Origin: JBGAWK01 sp044227665 | Lineage (GTDB): Bacteria; Bacteroidota; Bacteroidia; Chitinophagales; JADIYW01 | Reading direction: 5' to 3' | Length of the DNA: 64,000 nt | Assembly: GCA_044227665.1 (NCBI GenBank) | Contig: JBGAWK010000006.1 | Span: forward strand, 18,113-82,112 | Part shown: piece by piece, positions 1 through 8,956 of the stretch | Layout of the letters: every line of letters begins with the position of its first letter | How positions within the stretch are numbered: the first letter of the stretch is position 1 | Notes under the pieces: generated by a model | Told to the model about the DNA's origin: nothing | Databases searched by the model: none | The model's input: only the letters and a program-made list of their open reading frames with translations | Translations under genes and position numbers: made by a program

Positions 1-602
1 TCGGTAACAGCATTCTTGCATGAATTGCATTTAATAGCAAAAGGCACATTAGCAACACTATGATAGGTGTGCAACTCTTCCCATAGTATCTGTGCTGGTA
101 TGGCAAAGCCCACATTGTCTGCTTGGGTGAATTTGGAGGTGGTAACGCCTATAATATTTCCATCACTATTGACCACGGGACCCCCACTATTGCCAGGATT
201 TATGGCAGCATCGGTCTGGATATAATGCTTTCCCTCCAGAATCTGCTTTGCGTTAGAAACGATACCTTCGGTAACCGTAAATGGCATACCGAAAGGGAAG
301 CCCAGCACACTCACATAGTTGCCGGCTTCTATAGTAGAAGGTTCATGGAAAGGCAAGGTATGGATAAGCTCGTCGGCCCCCATGAGTATGGCTATATCTG
401 TTTCGGGATTTATGTATCGTACAGTAGCCACATACCTGTCTTTGTTGTGATCTTCTATAGATATTTTTTTGCATCCCGCAATGACATGATAGTTGGTTAC
501 AAAGATATTGTCGGGAGCAATCTTAAAGCATGTGCCAGAGCCATTGGCGGTATTTATCTTGTACACCGCAGATTTTATTTTAGCAAAATTTTCAATTACC
601 AT
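1..602 (-). CDS. Trypsin-like (HtrA-type) serine protease, 3' end cut by window edge
   Basis: Reading the minus strand from ATG at 602 gives 200 residues before the window ends. The chymotrypsin/HtrA catalytic triad is visible: His39 in TNYHVIAG, Asp69 in ETDIAIL, and Ser139 in PGNSGGP. There is no signal peptide or membrane anchor (it starts MVIENFAKIK), so the enzyme probably works in the cytoplasm, unlike periplasmic DegP. After the protease domain the chain runs into FAIKCNSCKNAV at the window edge; the CxxC looks like the first half of a zinc ribbon, but the rest lies outside. The gene starts 6 bp after the YbjN-like gene ends, so the two are probably co-transcribed. Family assignment is firm; substrate and role are unknown. 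Confidence 0.88.
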   Translation of the reverse strand, partial: MVIENFAKIKSAVYKINTANGSGTCFKIAPDNIFVTNYHVIAGCKKISIEDHNKDRYVATVRYINPETDIAILMGADELIHTLPFHEPSTIEAGNYVSVLGFPFGMPFTVTEGIVSNAKQILEGKHYIQTDAAINPGNSGGPVVNSDGNIIGVTTSKFTQADNVGFAIPAQILWEELHTYHSVANVPFAIKCNSCKNAVT

Positions 603-608
603 AGACTA

Positions 609-1799
609 TTATTTACCGAAAAGCTTAGCAAAAAAACCTTTCTTAGCTTCAATACGTTTATCTTCCTCAGGAATCCTACTCTGAGGTTCTATTGTCATCA
701 ATGCTTCAAAACCCTCAAGCATCAATGTCGCAGCCTCAGCCATAGGCTTGTTGTGCGAATTTTCTAAACAGTGATGTATGGCATCAGAATATATTTGGTC
801 AAAATTGCCTTTATAGCATAAGCGCAACAGATGGTATTGGATAGTAAATACACAACCATAAAAGTCCATACTTCTATACTCGTCTTGTGCCTGTATGAGT
901 GGTGCGTGAAGCTGCTTGCGAAAGGCCTCGGTACCATACACCTCTTTATAAGGAATAAGTATCTTTATACTATAGAGGCTTTCAAAAAAAACCTGCTTAT
1001 CTATTTGTACCAATTGCTGTAAGAATATCCTCCCTTTATGTATCCGATCACTTATCTCTGCTTCTCCAAATAGATAATCTAAGGCATCTTCTATCAGTTT
1101 CCGTAGATAACCCTGTGGCTGTAAGTAGTAATCCAGTTTCATCATGACTATAGCCAAGATGTCCCAAATAAATCCGTTCATGCGCTTGGATTCAAAATAT
1201 TGTATAGCAATATCTGCCTCCTTTACGTACAATAGTACATTTTGCCATGCCTCCTCTTTCTTACCATCATCAAAAGGGATAATTTCGGGACTATGAAGCC
1301 TAGTAGCATTAAACTTAAGAATAAACTCATCATCATAAGTATCTGCTTGCAAGCATATTTCCCTCAAAATATCGTATAGCTTATCCGGATCTGTGTCTTC
1401 AAGGATTGTCTTATAGTCGAAATACATGGCATTGCCTTCCAAGAGGATTCGCGATAATACCAGTGGTGAAAAATTGAGTTGAGTGGCCTTGCGTAATAGA
1501 GGTATCACCTTGCTCTCCGCAATAGAGACGAAAGGAGCTCTTATGTGTACAATATCCTTTTCCTTATCAATAGATACTGTAATTACTATGGAGCCATGAG
1601 GAAGCGTATATACATATCGGCCATCTATATCTTCTTTTCTTTCATGTGTGTCATGAGTAAGGTATCCGATGAGGTTGTCAATAGAGGTGACATAGTCCTT
1701 ATCATTATAAGCATGTACGGATGCTTCATAAAATATGGGAGCAAGGCGGTGGTCGTATGCACCTCGTAAGGGAGGATGGTAGCTAAAACTTTGTAACAT
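609..1799 (-). CDS. YbjN-like protein of unknown function
   Basis: 396 residues from ATG 1799 (MLQSFSYHPP). The frame stays open upstream, but an upstream start would run into the divergent response regulator gene, so 1799 is preferred. Residues about 60-160 alternate strands and helices in the way of YbjN/type III secretion chaperone-like folds (GSIVITVSID followed by an N-F-x-P-L-V-L-S-R segment). This is a fold-level impression, not a firm match. The C-terminal half is helical, and the last residues (KKGFFAKLFGK) form a short basic amphipathic tail. There is no signal peptide. It lies directly upstream of the trypsin-like protease gene, so it may be that enzyme's partner, substrate or adaptor; this is inference. 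Confidence 0.6.
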   Translation of the reverse strand: MLQSFSYHPPLRGAYDHRLAPIFYEASVHAYNDKDYVTSIDNLIGYLTHDTHERKEDIDGRYVYTLPHGSIVITVSIDKEKDIVHIRAPFVSIAESKVIPLLRKATQLNFSPLVLSRILLEGNAMYFDYKTILEDTDPDKLYDILREICLQADTYDDEFILKFNATRLHSPEIIPFDDGKKEEAWQNVLLYVKEADIAIQYFESKRMNGFIWDILAIVMMKLDYYLQPQGYLRKLIEDALDYLFGEAEISDRIHKGRIFLQQLVQIDKQVFFESLYSIKILIPYKEVYGTEAFRKQLHAPLIQAQDEYRSMDFYGCVFTIQYHLLRLCYKGNFDQIYSDAIHHCLENSHNKPMAEAATLMLEGFEALMTIEPQSRIPEEDKRIEAKKGFFAKLFGK

Positions 1800-1821
1800 G
1801 TTATATACTGCAATATATTCT

Positions 1822-1852
1822 TTGGTAAAATTAGGAAAATAAAATACTTTTG
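1822..1852 (+). promoter_or_regulatory. Bacteroidetes-type promoter of the response regulator gene
   Basis: TTG at 1822-1824, a 20-bp spacer, then TACTTTTG at 1845-1852. This fits the Bacteroidetes -33/-7 consensus (TTG-N19-21-TAnnTTTG) and lies 23 bp before the ATG at 1876. Confidence 0.7.
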
Positions 1853-1875
1853 TGTAAATACATATAATAAATACT

Positions 1876-2517
1876 ATGATAAACGTAGTAATAGCCGATG
1901 CACAAGATTTGTCCAGATTTGGACTCGGAAAGATGTTTGGCAATAGTAATTCCGATATTAATATAGTAGGAGAAGCTGTCAATAAGAGAGAGCTATGGGC
2001 TATACTTAGAGAGCACACTATAGATATAGTATGTATAGACCCACTATATAATGACATATTCGGATGGCAGAGTATCAAGCAGATACGACAATTGCAGCCC
2101 GACTGTCATATTATACTCATCGCTGAAGGTGCGAATATGCAGGATGTAAGGCTATCTATACAGTTCCACTGTAAAGGATTTCTTACAAAAACATGTGACA
2201 GTAAAGAAATATTCCAAGCAGTATATGCCGTATATAACGGTAACAGTATGATGTGTCACAAAATTCTGGAGCTAGTTCATGATACTAAATCAGGCACAAA
2301 AATTAAAGATTGCAGCCCATGCAATTTATCCTCTCGCGAGATAGAAATAATAAAACATACAGCACTGGGGAAATCTGCCAAAACAATAGCTGGAGACCTC
2401 TTCCTAAGTACGCATACCGTATATACACACAAGAAAAATATTATGAAGAAACTAGGCGTAAATACCACTTCAGAACTCATCCTTTATGCACTAGACAATA
2501 ACCTGACCTCAAGATAA
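1876..2517 (+). CDS. NarL/FixJ-family response regulator
   Basis: 213 residues. Receiver domain at about 1-120 with acidic residues D8 and D11, the likely phosphorylated Asp55 (IVCID) and the conserved Lys105 (FLTKT). LuxR-type helix-turn-helix at about 150-208, with LSSREIEIIK, GKSAKTIAGDLFLS and THKKNIMKKLGV. It should be a DNA-binding transcription factor switched by phosphorylation. No histidine kinase lies nearby, so its input is an orphan or distant kinase. One base separates its stop from the ATG of the SpoIIE-type phosphatase gene, so the two are almost surely co-transcribed from the promoter at 1822-1852. Confidence 0.92.
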   Translation: MINVVIADAQDLSRFGLGKMFGNSNSDINIVGEAVNKRELWAILREHTIDIVCIDPLYNDIFGWQSIKQIRQLQPDCHIILIAEGANMQDVRLSIQFHCKGFLTKTCDSKEIFQAVYAVYNGNSMMCHKILELVHDTKSGTKIKDCSPCNLSSREIEIIKHTALGKSAKTIAGDLFLSTHTVYTHKKNIMKKLGVNTTSELILYALDNNLTSR

Positions 2518-2518
2518 T

Positions 2519-3724
2519 ATGCATAGTGCAGTAGAGGCAAAGACAGTTACCGATTTTTCTTCTGAAGAAAAATCATTTCAATTACAGCTAATATTGGAAC
2601 TTACCCAGTCCGTAAATCACAATGCATCGGCGGAGGCACTGTTCCTAAGATATAGAGAACTTTTAGACGAGCATCTACGTATTGACAAATATATAGTATG
2701 TACTTACCAAGGCAGATGGGTGGTAGCCTTTGATAAAAATGTAGGTATAGAAGAAGATTTTCTTACGACTATTGATGCCTATAAGCAATCCACTATCCTA
2801 GAAAATCATGCTTTGTTCAGATATGCCATTTCTGTAAATCACAAAGAGCAGCCTCTAGCAGTGATTTTGGCAAGTAAGCCTTTTAACGAAAGTTTGGGCT
2901 CTGATAAAGATATATTGTCTTTTTTGCAGACAGTAAGCAATATTATTTTGTTGGCAGTAGAAAACAAAAGGCTCTTCAAAAAAGAATTAGAAAGACTACA
3001 GTACGACAAGGAACTAGAGCTGGCATCCAAAGTGCAGAATATGCTGTTGCCGGCACAATTGCCCAAAAATTCTTTGTATGAATTTTCAGGCAAATATTTA
3101 CCCTTTAAGGGGATAGGTGGCGACTACTATGATGTCATACACATCAGCAAGAATGAGTTTGTATTTTGCATAGCAGATATCTCAGGAAAGGGGGTGGCGG
3201 CAGCACTGGTAATGGCGAATATTCAAGCCTATCTCAATGCAGCTACTGCCTATTTCAAGACACTGGAAGATTTAGTATTCAAACTGAATAAAAAAGTATT
3301 TTCTATCACTAAAGGAGATGGCTTCATCACCTTATTCATAGCAAAATACAACATACTTACCAAAGAATTACAATATATCAATGCCGGACATACACCACCC
3401 ATGATGGCAGGTAATGACAGCATATATCTTTTGGAAAAAGGATGTACATTGCTGGGTGTATTTGAATATATTCCTACTCTGGATAGCGAAACCCTAATAT
3501 TGCAGGACAATTCTTTGATATTTTGTTATACTGACGGACTTACCGAGTTGATGAATACTGACGGACTTCCTTATGGCAGCGAGCGACTATACGATTTTGT
3601 CCAAAATAATAAAAACCTCGCTACAACCCAATTCAACAAACTATTATTTGAGGATTTGGCCAAGTTCAGAGGTGAAAATCAATTCGATGATGATATAAGT
3701 GTGCTGAGTGGAAGATTCTTCTAA
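2519..3724 (+). CDS. SpoIIE/RsbU-type PP2C serine phosphatase
   Basis: 401 residues. The N-terminal 150 residues look like a degenerate GAF-type sensory module, then a short coiled coil (about 148-175, ending in ELELASKVQNMLLP). The PP2C-like domain follows, with metal-binding motifs GGDYYD (200-205) and ADISGKG (219-225), then GHTPP, FCYTDGLTE and FDDDISVL near the end. Such enzymes usually dephosphorylate anti-anti-sigma (STAS) proteins in partner switching. No STAS or HATPase partner is encoded here. Start chosen at ATG 2519, one base after the response regulator stop. Phosphatase identity is firm; the target is unknown. Confidence 0.9.
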   Translation: MHSAVEAKTVTDFSSEEKSFQLQLILELTQSVNHNASAEALFLRYRELLDEHLRIDKYIVCTYQGRWVVAFDKNVGIEEDFLTTIDAYKQSTILENHALFRYAISVNHKEQPLAVILASKPFNESLGSDKDILSFLQTVSNIILLAVENKRLFKKELERLQYDKELELASKVQNMLLPAQLPKNSLYEFSGKYLPFKGIGGDYYDVIHISKNEFVFCIADISGKGVAAALVMANIQAYLNAATAYFKTLEDLVFKLNKKVFSITKGDGFITLFIAKYNILTKELQYINAGHTPPMMAGNDSIYLLEKGCTLLGVFEYIPTLDSETLILQDNSLIFCYTDGLTELMNTDGLPYGSERLYDFVQNNKNLATTQFNKLLFEDLAKFRGENQFDDDISVLSGRFF

Positions 3725-3761
3725 ACAAAGTATCATTTTTACTGTTTCCTATTTTTTTGTA

Positions 3762-3769
3762 TATATTTG
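3762..3769 (+). promoter_or_regulatory. -7 box TATATTTG before the SirB-like gene
   Basis: Matches TAnnTTTG and ends 11 bp before ATG 3781. No TTG sits at the usual distance upstream, so support is partial. Confidence 0.4.
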
Positions 3770-3780
3770 AAAAAAAAATT

Positions 3781-4140
3781 ATGGATTACTTAGTACTCAA
3801 AAATATTCACATGGCATTTGCCATCTCATATTTTGTCATATACAATGTCAAAGGCTTATTTTTTCTACTTTCTACACAAGAAAAATTTCTGTGGTACAAA
3901 AGCAAGACCATAGCTTTGGAGATGTTACTTTCTGTACTGTTTTTGGCATCGGGAATATATCTTGTAGTGCAGAGAGGGATGTCAAATCTTCCAGGGGTAT
4001 TCCACATGAAGCTTACGCTGGTGATACTTACCATACCATTAGGAATAATAGGATTCAAGAGAAATAGTAAGATGCTGGTGGCGCTAAGTATGTTGTGTTT
4101 GTTTTCTGTCTTATTTATAGCATTGTTTGTGATGAAATAG
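3781..4140 (+). CDS. SirB-like four-helix membrane protein
   Basis: 119 residues from ATG 3781 (MDYLVLKNIHM). An in-frame ATG at 3757 would overlap the -7 box and is less likely. Four hydrophobic segments are visible, with a conserved-looking loop LLSTQEKFLWYKSKTIALEMLLSVLF between the first and second. Size and pattern resemble the SirB family, small inner-membrane proteins of unknown biochemical role. It is 39 bp upstream of the HMA-domain gene and may be co-transcribed with it. The SirB assignment is by pattern only. Confidence 0.6.
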   Translation: MDYLVLKNIHMAFAISYFVIYNVKGLFFLLSTQEKFLWYKSKTIALEMLLSVLFLASGIYLVVQRGMSNLPGVFHMKLTLVILTIPLGIIGFKRNSKMLVALSMLCLFSVLFIALFVMK

Positions 4141-4179
4141 GGTACGATTATTGATGTATTCAAATAAAAAACAGGATAT

Positions 4180-4569
4180 ATGAAGAAAATAATAATGATG
4201 ATATGCATGGTGGCTATGGTGGTACTCCCAATGATAGCAGCAGAACCTACTTTAGTAAAACTCAATGTAAAGGGCATGCACTGCTCCGGATGCGAAAATA
4301 AAGTAAAGCAAGTGCTTAATGATATTGAAGGTGTAACCACTACAGAATCTGTAAGTGCTGATGCTGGAAATGCCGTCATCACCATAGACAAGAGCGTAAC
4401 CTCAGAAGCAAAAGTAGTAGCACAGCTCGCACAAAAGACAGGCTATGAAGTAAGTGTTATAGGCAGTAATACTACCAAATCATGCCCTAGTACATGTACT
4501 AAGTCCAAGAGCAAAAACAAGTGTTGCACCAGTGGACAGACAGCTCCTGCCTGTACCCCAAAGAAGTAG
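4180..4569 (+). CDS. Secreted HMA (heavy-metal-associated) domain protein with Cys-rich tail
   Basis: 129 residues. A signal peptide (residues 1-21, MKKIIMMICMVAMVVLPMIA) sends it to the periplasm. The HMA fold follows, with the metal motif GMHCSGC (Cys35 and Cys38), as in CopZ/MerP-type metal carriers. The tail after residue 100 is Lys/Ser/Thr-rich and adds Cys102, 106, 115, 116 and 125, which is unusual for a simple copper chaperone and suggests a second soft-metal site. There is no P-type ATPase or MerR-type regulator next to it; the upstream neighbour is the SirB-like membrane protein. Confidence 0.88.
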   Translation: MKKIIMMICMVAMVVLPMIAAEPTLVKLNVKGMHCSGCENKVKQVLNDIEGVTTTESVSADAGNAVITIDKSVTSEAKVVAQLAQKTGYEVSVIGSNTTKSCPSTCTKSKSKNKCCTSGQTAPACTPKK

Positions 4570-4653
4570 CACCTTTTTTGACGATTCCAATGACTCGCCT
4601 ATGCAAGTGTAGGTATTTATGAAAAGTTAATAAATACAAGCATTTAATATGGC

Positions 4654-4661
4654 TACTTTTG
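4654..4661 (+). promoter_or_regulatory. -7 box TACTTTTG directly before the M16 operon
   Basis: Ends 6 bp before the ATG at 4668, so a transcript starting at the usual distance would have almost no 5' leader. No clear TTG -33 element. Confidence 0.5.
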
Positions 4662-4667
4662 TCATAA

Positions 4668-5909
4668 ATGATAAGCTATTCACAACAAAATCTTGCCAAT
4701 GGAATGTCCTTCATCCATCATGAAGACAGCCAAAGTCCATTCGTGATTATCAATATATTGTACAATGTAGGAGCTAAGCATGAAAACCCCGAGCGTACAG
4801 GATTTGCGCATCTCTTTGAGCATCTCATGTTTGGAGGAAGTAAACATGCTACAGATTTTGACAATGAACTACAGATAGCCGGAGGTTCTAATAACGCTTT
4901 TACCAACAACGACTTTACCAACTATTACGATATCCTGCCCAAGGAAAATATAGAAACAGCATTATGGTTGGAAGCAGATAGAATGCTGCATCTCAATATT
5001 AACCATAAATCGCTCAATGTGCAGAGAAAGGTAGTATGTGAAGAGTTCAAAGAACACTATATATCCCAGCCTTATGGCGACGTATGGCACATCCTTAGAG
5101 AGATGACCTATATTTCCCATCCTTACAAGTGGCCTACTATAGGCAAAGCCTTGTCCCATGTAGAAGAAGCCACCTTGGAAGATGTAAGAGAGTTTTATGA
5201 AAAATACTATGCTCCTTGTAATGCTACATTGGTGATAGCCGGAAATATTGCCGCCACCGAGGCGAAAATATTAGCCGAAAAGTGGGTGGGTCATATTTCC
5301 AAGCCCGGCACAATACCTCCATCTTGCCCTGAAGAGCCGATGCAATTACAGCAAGTAGTCAAGACCGTACATGCAGATGTGCCCTTAGATGCCCTGTATA
5401 TAGCCTATAAGATGCCACACCGACTTGCCAAGGAGTTTTATGTAGCAGATGTACTTTCAGATATCCTGTCCAATGGAGCTTCATCTAGGTTATATCAGAA
5501 ACTGGTCAAAGAAATGAAGTTATTTGTAAATATTGATGCATATATAAGTGGCAGTCATGATGTGGGATTATTTGTCATAGAAGGCAAGCTGAGCGAAGGC
5601 ATAGATGTAGAACTAGCAAAAGAAAAAATCTTTGAAGAAATAAGAAATATTGAGACCGCACCTATAGATGACAATGAATTGCGAAAGGTAAAAAATAAGA
5701 TGCTTACATACATGCAATTTTCAGACACTAGTTTGCTCAATAAAGCCATAAGTCTAGCCTACTACGCCTCACTAGGTGATACTGAGCGCATCAACAAGGA
5801 AGAAGCATATTTTGAAGCCGTAAAGGCAGAAGATATAGCAAGTTTTGCCAAAAATTATTTACAGCCCTCACAATCTTCGATATTATATTATCTAAAAAAC
5901 CGCCCATGA
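4668..5909 (+). CDS. M16 family zinc metallopeptidase, catalytic subunit
   Basis: 413 residues with the inverted zinc motif HxxEH: His48, Glu51, His52 in GFAHLFEHLMF. The distal Glu is probably in the VVCEEFKEHY helix about 75 residues later. There is no signal peptide, so the protein appears cytoplasmic unless exported another way. The next gene encodes a second M16 chain without the zinc motif, overlapping by 4 bp (ATGA). This arrangement matches two-chain M16B peptidases in which one subunit supplies zinc and the other a substrate-binding R/Y pair. It is the first gene of a five-gene operon reaching to 10167. Confidence 0.95.
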   Translation: MISYSQQNLANGMSFIHHEDSQSPFVIINILYNVGAKHENPERTGFAHLFEHLMFGGSKHATDFDNELQIAGGSNNAFTNNDFTNYYDILPKENIETALWLEADRMLHLNINHKSLNVQRKVVCEEFKEHYISQPYGDVWHILREMTYISHPYKWPTIGKALSHVEEATLEDVREFYEKYYAPCNATLVIAGNIAATEAKILAEKWVGHISKPGTIPPSCPEEPMQLQQVVKTVHADVPLDALYIAYKMPHRLAKEFYVADVLSDILSNGASSRLYQKLVKEMKLFVNIDAYISGSHDVGLFVIEGKLSEGIDVELAKEKIFEEIRNIETAPIDDNELRKVKNKMLTYMQFSDTSLLNKAISLAYYASLGDTERINKEEAYFEAVKAEDIASFAKNYLQPSQSSILYYLKNRP

Positions 5910-7162
5910 GAAAGCCTCACGTACACGACATACTACCCCATAAATTTCCTGCTACTACCCCAATCTATGCTAATGAACATGCACGCATATATGGATTTGG
6001 AGGCTATGAGCAAGATATTATAAAAATAGAGGTAATATGGGATGCCGGCAGATGGACAGAGGCGAAGCACTCCGTAGCCGCCGCATGTGCACAACTGATA
6101 AAGAGCGGTACCGAAAAATGGACAGCGTATGAACTAGCGGAGAAAATAGAATATTATGGTGCAGATATAAAGGCTACTGCCGGGTATAATACTTTCACTA
6201 TTAGCGGTCATTGTATGCTCAAGCATTTAGAGCCGATATTAGATTTGCTGAGAACCTGTATTACAGCTATAGTATTCCCTGAAAAAGAATTGGAAATATA
6301 CAAGAAGAATGCCGCAGCCAGACTAAAAGTAAGTATAGAAAAGACCGACTATCATGCCGACAAGCATTTCAGAGAAGCACTTTTTGGAGCTAATCATCCC
6401 TATGGATACTCCTCTTCAGAGCAGACTATAGAAGCAATTTCACGAGAAGACATATTGCAATATTATCTATCGTTGCACAAAATAACGCCTACAATAATAC
6501 TATCCGGAAACTACCAAGAGGCACACTTGCTGCTCGTACAAAAATATCTTCTCACTACAGAAGTTTCTGCTGAAGTAGAGACACCAAAGCACCATCAGCT
6601 ACATCCCTCTACCCAAAAAACAATTCATATACCTGTACCCAAATCTGTGCAGGCTACGATAACAATAGGAAGGAGAATATTTGGAAGAATGGATGATCAG
6701 TTCCCCGCATTTGTACTATTGAATACCATATTGGGAGGCTACTTTGGGTCTAGGCTAATGACAAATATCAGAGAAGATAAAGGCTATACTTATGGCATAT
6801 ATTCAGCATGGCAGTCATTCAAATACGATCATTTATTATATATCAATACCGATACCGATAAAAAATATGTTGACGATTGTATAAAAGAAATATTTTGGGA
6901 AATGCAGCGTTTACAAGAGGAAGAAATAGCAGACGAAGAAATGAACTTGGCAAAAAATTATCTCATGGGAAGATTATTGCAGCGCATAGACGGACCTTTC
7001 AACCTTGCCACAACATTCAAAGATTATTATGTAGAATCAACACCTATGGATAAGTTCTTTAGTATCTCTAGAGGCATAAAAGATACGGATGCCGTAACTT
7101 TGAAATCTTTGGCACAACAATTATTGCACAAAGATAGTTTCTATACCATTATTGCAGGATAA
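5906..7162 (+). CDS. M16 family peptidase, non-catalytic partner subunit
   Basis: 418 residues. Where the HxxEH motif is expected the sequence reads AAACAQLIKSGTEKW, so no zinc site remains. The second half keeps the partner signature TNIREDKGYTYGIYS, whose Arg and Tyr bind substrate in heterodimeric M16 enzymes. It overlaps the catalytic subunit gene by 4 bp and is followed with no gap by the T9SS cargo gene. It is expected to form a clamshell heterodimer with the 4668-5909 product. There is no signal peptide. Confidence 0.93.
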   Translation: MRKPHVHDILPHKFPATTPIYANEHARIYGFGGYEQDIIKIEVIWDAGRWTEAKHSVAAACAQLIKSGTEKWTAYELAEKIEYYGADIKATAGYNTFTISGHCMLKHLEPILDLLRTCITAIVFPEKELEIYKKNAAARLKVSIEKTDYHADKHFREALFGANHPYGYSSSEQTIEAISREDILQYYLSLHKITPTIILSGNYQEAHLLLVQKYLLTTEVSAEVETPKHHQLHPSTQKTIHIPVPKSVQATITIGRRIFGRMDDQFPAFVLLNTILGGYFGSRLMTNIREDKGYTYGIYSAWQSFKYDHLLYINTDTDKKYVDDCIKEIFWEMQRLQEEEIADEEMNLAKNYLMGRLLQRIDGPFNLATTFKDYYVESTPMDKFFSISRGIKDTDAVTLKSLAQQLLHKDSFYTIIAG

Positions 7163-8956
7163 ATGAAAAAATATCTCCTCCATATAACAGTTATTTTGTT
7201 ATCCATACAGTCTTGGGCGCAGAGTCCCCTACTAGAAGCACCAGTACTCACCTGTGTACACAATCTTACCGCCTCCAATACAGATATAGAGTTACTATGG
7301 AATATACCTACTGTACTTGCTAATTTCCAGCAGTACGAAATATATACTTCTACCCAGCGCAACGGTTCTTATACGTTGGCACAAACGATTACCAATCCCG
7401 CACAAACATCTACCACACTCAATGTAGGGGATAATAGTACCATCTATTATGTGTATATGCAGGCAAGGAGAACACTAGGTGGCGCAGCACCTTCACTGCC
7501 CCAGTCCGACACTTTGGACAATAATCCTAATCAGAAACCTCCTGTGATTATTGATTTCGTGAGTGTGAATGTAGATTATAGCGTGACCTTAGATTGGAAA
7601 GCCTCACCTTATAAAGAAGTTATTGGGTACATTGTATATCTACCATCAGGAAGCACCGATACTGTCTTTGGAAGACTGAATACACAATATACAGATTACC
7701 TTGCAACAGCATCTTCCAGACCCAATAGCTACCAAGTACGCACTTTTGAATATTGCGAAAACTTTCCCGATCCCAAGGGTAGAAATGGCGACATCTCAGC
7801 ACCTGCCACCACGATGTTTGCCAAAGCTCCTTTTGTAGATAAGTGTACCCAGTCCGCAACAATAGAGTGGACATCCTATTTCGCCCCAAACACAACAATT
7901 CTCTCCTATGGTGCTAAGGTAGCGAGAGGTCTAGACCTCCTATTTGAAAATGAATATACAGTACCCTCAGATAGCTTCAGTATATTAGTAGAAGATATTC
8001 CTGATGGAGAAATAGTATGCATCCGTATATATGCAGCATTGAGTAATGGCGATACCTCCTATGCCAATTTGCAGTGTATAGTCGGGGATGTATATACATC
8101 CCCTGAGTATCATGCTATATCCAATATTACTGTACTCGGAGAGAATGTCTTTATCACCTACCACATAGATACCCTTGCCGATATTATAGGGTATGACGTG
8201 GAGCGGAGCTTTGACAGCATTACATTTACAAAGCTTACTAGTGGCGTAAGTAGAATCGGGGATAAATACCAGTTAATTTTTACTGACTTTTCTGCAAAAC
8301 CCAGCCAAGAGTACTATTATTACAGAATTGTAGCACTAGATAGCTGCAACAATCCATTTTTTACCAATATTGGAAACACTATCTTCTTGGACGGCGAAGA
8401 TGAGGCTTTAGATGCGAATATCTCTTGGAATAATTTTTACCTCAAAGACGCCAAAAATACCAAGATAAATATATATACAATAAAATTAGGCGACACCGTG
8501 TTAGTCAAAACTACAAATAATAGTACTACAACACACACGCAAAAGAATGTTTTTGAGTTGGATACATTATATGAAGTATGCTTCTATTTAGAGGCTGTAT
8601 ATGATTATACACTACCCTCGGGAGTTACCATCAAAGACAGCTCTTATTCTAATGTGATATGCCTGAAGCCTACACCAAAGATATTTGCACCTAATGCATT
8701 TAACCCTATAAGTAATAATAAAACCAACAGCGTTTTTATACCTAATTTTGTATTCTATACCCCCAAGAATTACACGCTCACCATCTACGACAGATGGTAT
8801 CGAGCATTGTTTTCTACAGACGATTATAGAAAAGGATGGGATGGTACATCTAAAGGCGAAATTGCCCCAAACGATAGCTATATTTACCACCTCATGTTTG
8901 AGGACAGCAGCGGCAATACCATAGAAAAAAAAGGTTCATTTTTATTAGTAAGATAA
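7163..8956 (+). CDS. Fibronectin-III-like secreted protein with T9SS type B (CHU_C) sorting domain
   Basis: 597 residues. A signal peptide (MKKYLLHITVILLSIQSWAQ) is followed by several fibronectin type III-like beta-sandwich repeats (Y-x-V/I-Y and YYYYRIVALDSC-like strands). The C-terminal 90 residues match the gliding-motility-associated CHU_C domain: IFAPNAFNPISNN, YTLTIYDRWYRALF, GWDGTSKGEIAPNDSYIYHL and the GSFLLVR end. Type IX secretion uses this domain to export and attach proteins at the cell surface. It starts on the base after the M16 partner's stop, so it is translationally coupled to a protease pair. Ligand unknown. Confidence 0.9.
   Translation: MKKYLLHITVILLSIQSWAQSPLLEAPVLTCVHNLTASNTDIELLWNIPTVLANFQQYEIYTSTQRNGSYTLAQTITNPAQTSTTLNVGDNSTIYYVYMQARRTLGGAAPSLPQSDTLDNNPNQKPPVIIDFVSVNVDYSVTLDWKASPYKEVIGYIVYLPSGSTDTVFGRLNTQYTDYLATASSRPNSYQVRTFEYCENFPDPKGRNGDISAPATTMFAKAPFVDKCTQSATIEWTSYFAPNTTILSYGAKVARGLDLLFENEYTVPSDSFSILVEDIPDGEIVCIRIYAALSNGDTSYANLQCIVGDVYTSPEYHAISNITVLGENVFITYHIDTLADIIGYDVERSFDSITFTKLTSGVSRIGDKYQLIFTDFSAKPSQEYYYYRIVALDSCNNPFFTNIGNTIFLDGEDEALDANISWNNFYLKDAKNTKINIYTIKLGDTVLVKTTNNSTTTHTQKNVFELDTLYEVCFYLEAVYDYTLPSGVTIKDSSYSNVICLKPTPKIFAPNAFNPISNNKTNSVFIPNFVFYTPKNYTLTIYDRWYRALFSTDDYRKGWDGTSKGEIAPNDSYIYHLMFEDSSGNTIEKKGSFLLVR

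Noticed and set aside
123..767. 214-codon plus-strand open frame at the left edge
   Set aside because: It lies opposite the trypsin-like protease, whose catalytic motifs are clear on the minus strand; the plus frame has no recognisable features and runs across two minus genes.
1800..2078. Extension of the YbjN-like gene to 2078
   Set aside because: It overlaps the response regulator and its promoter; the added residues are low-complexity antisense of that gene.
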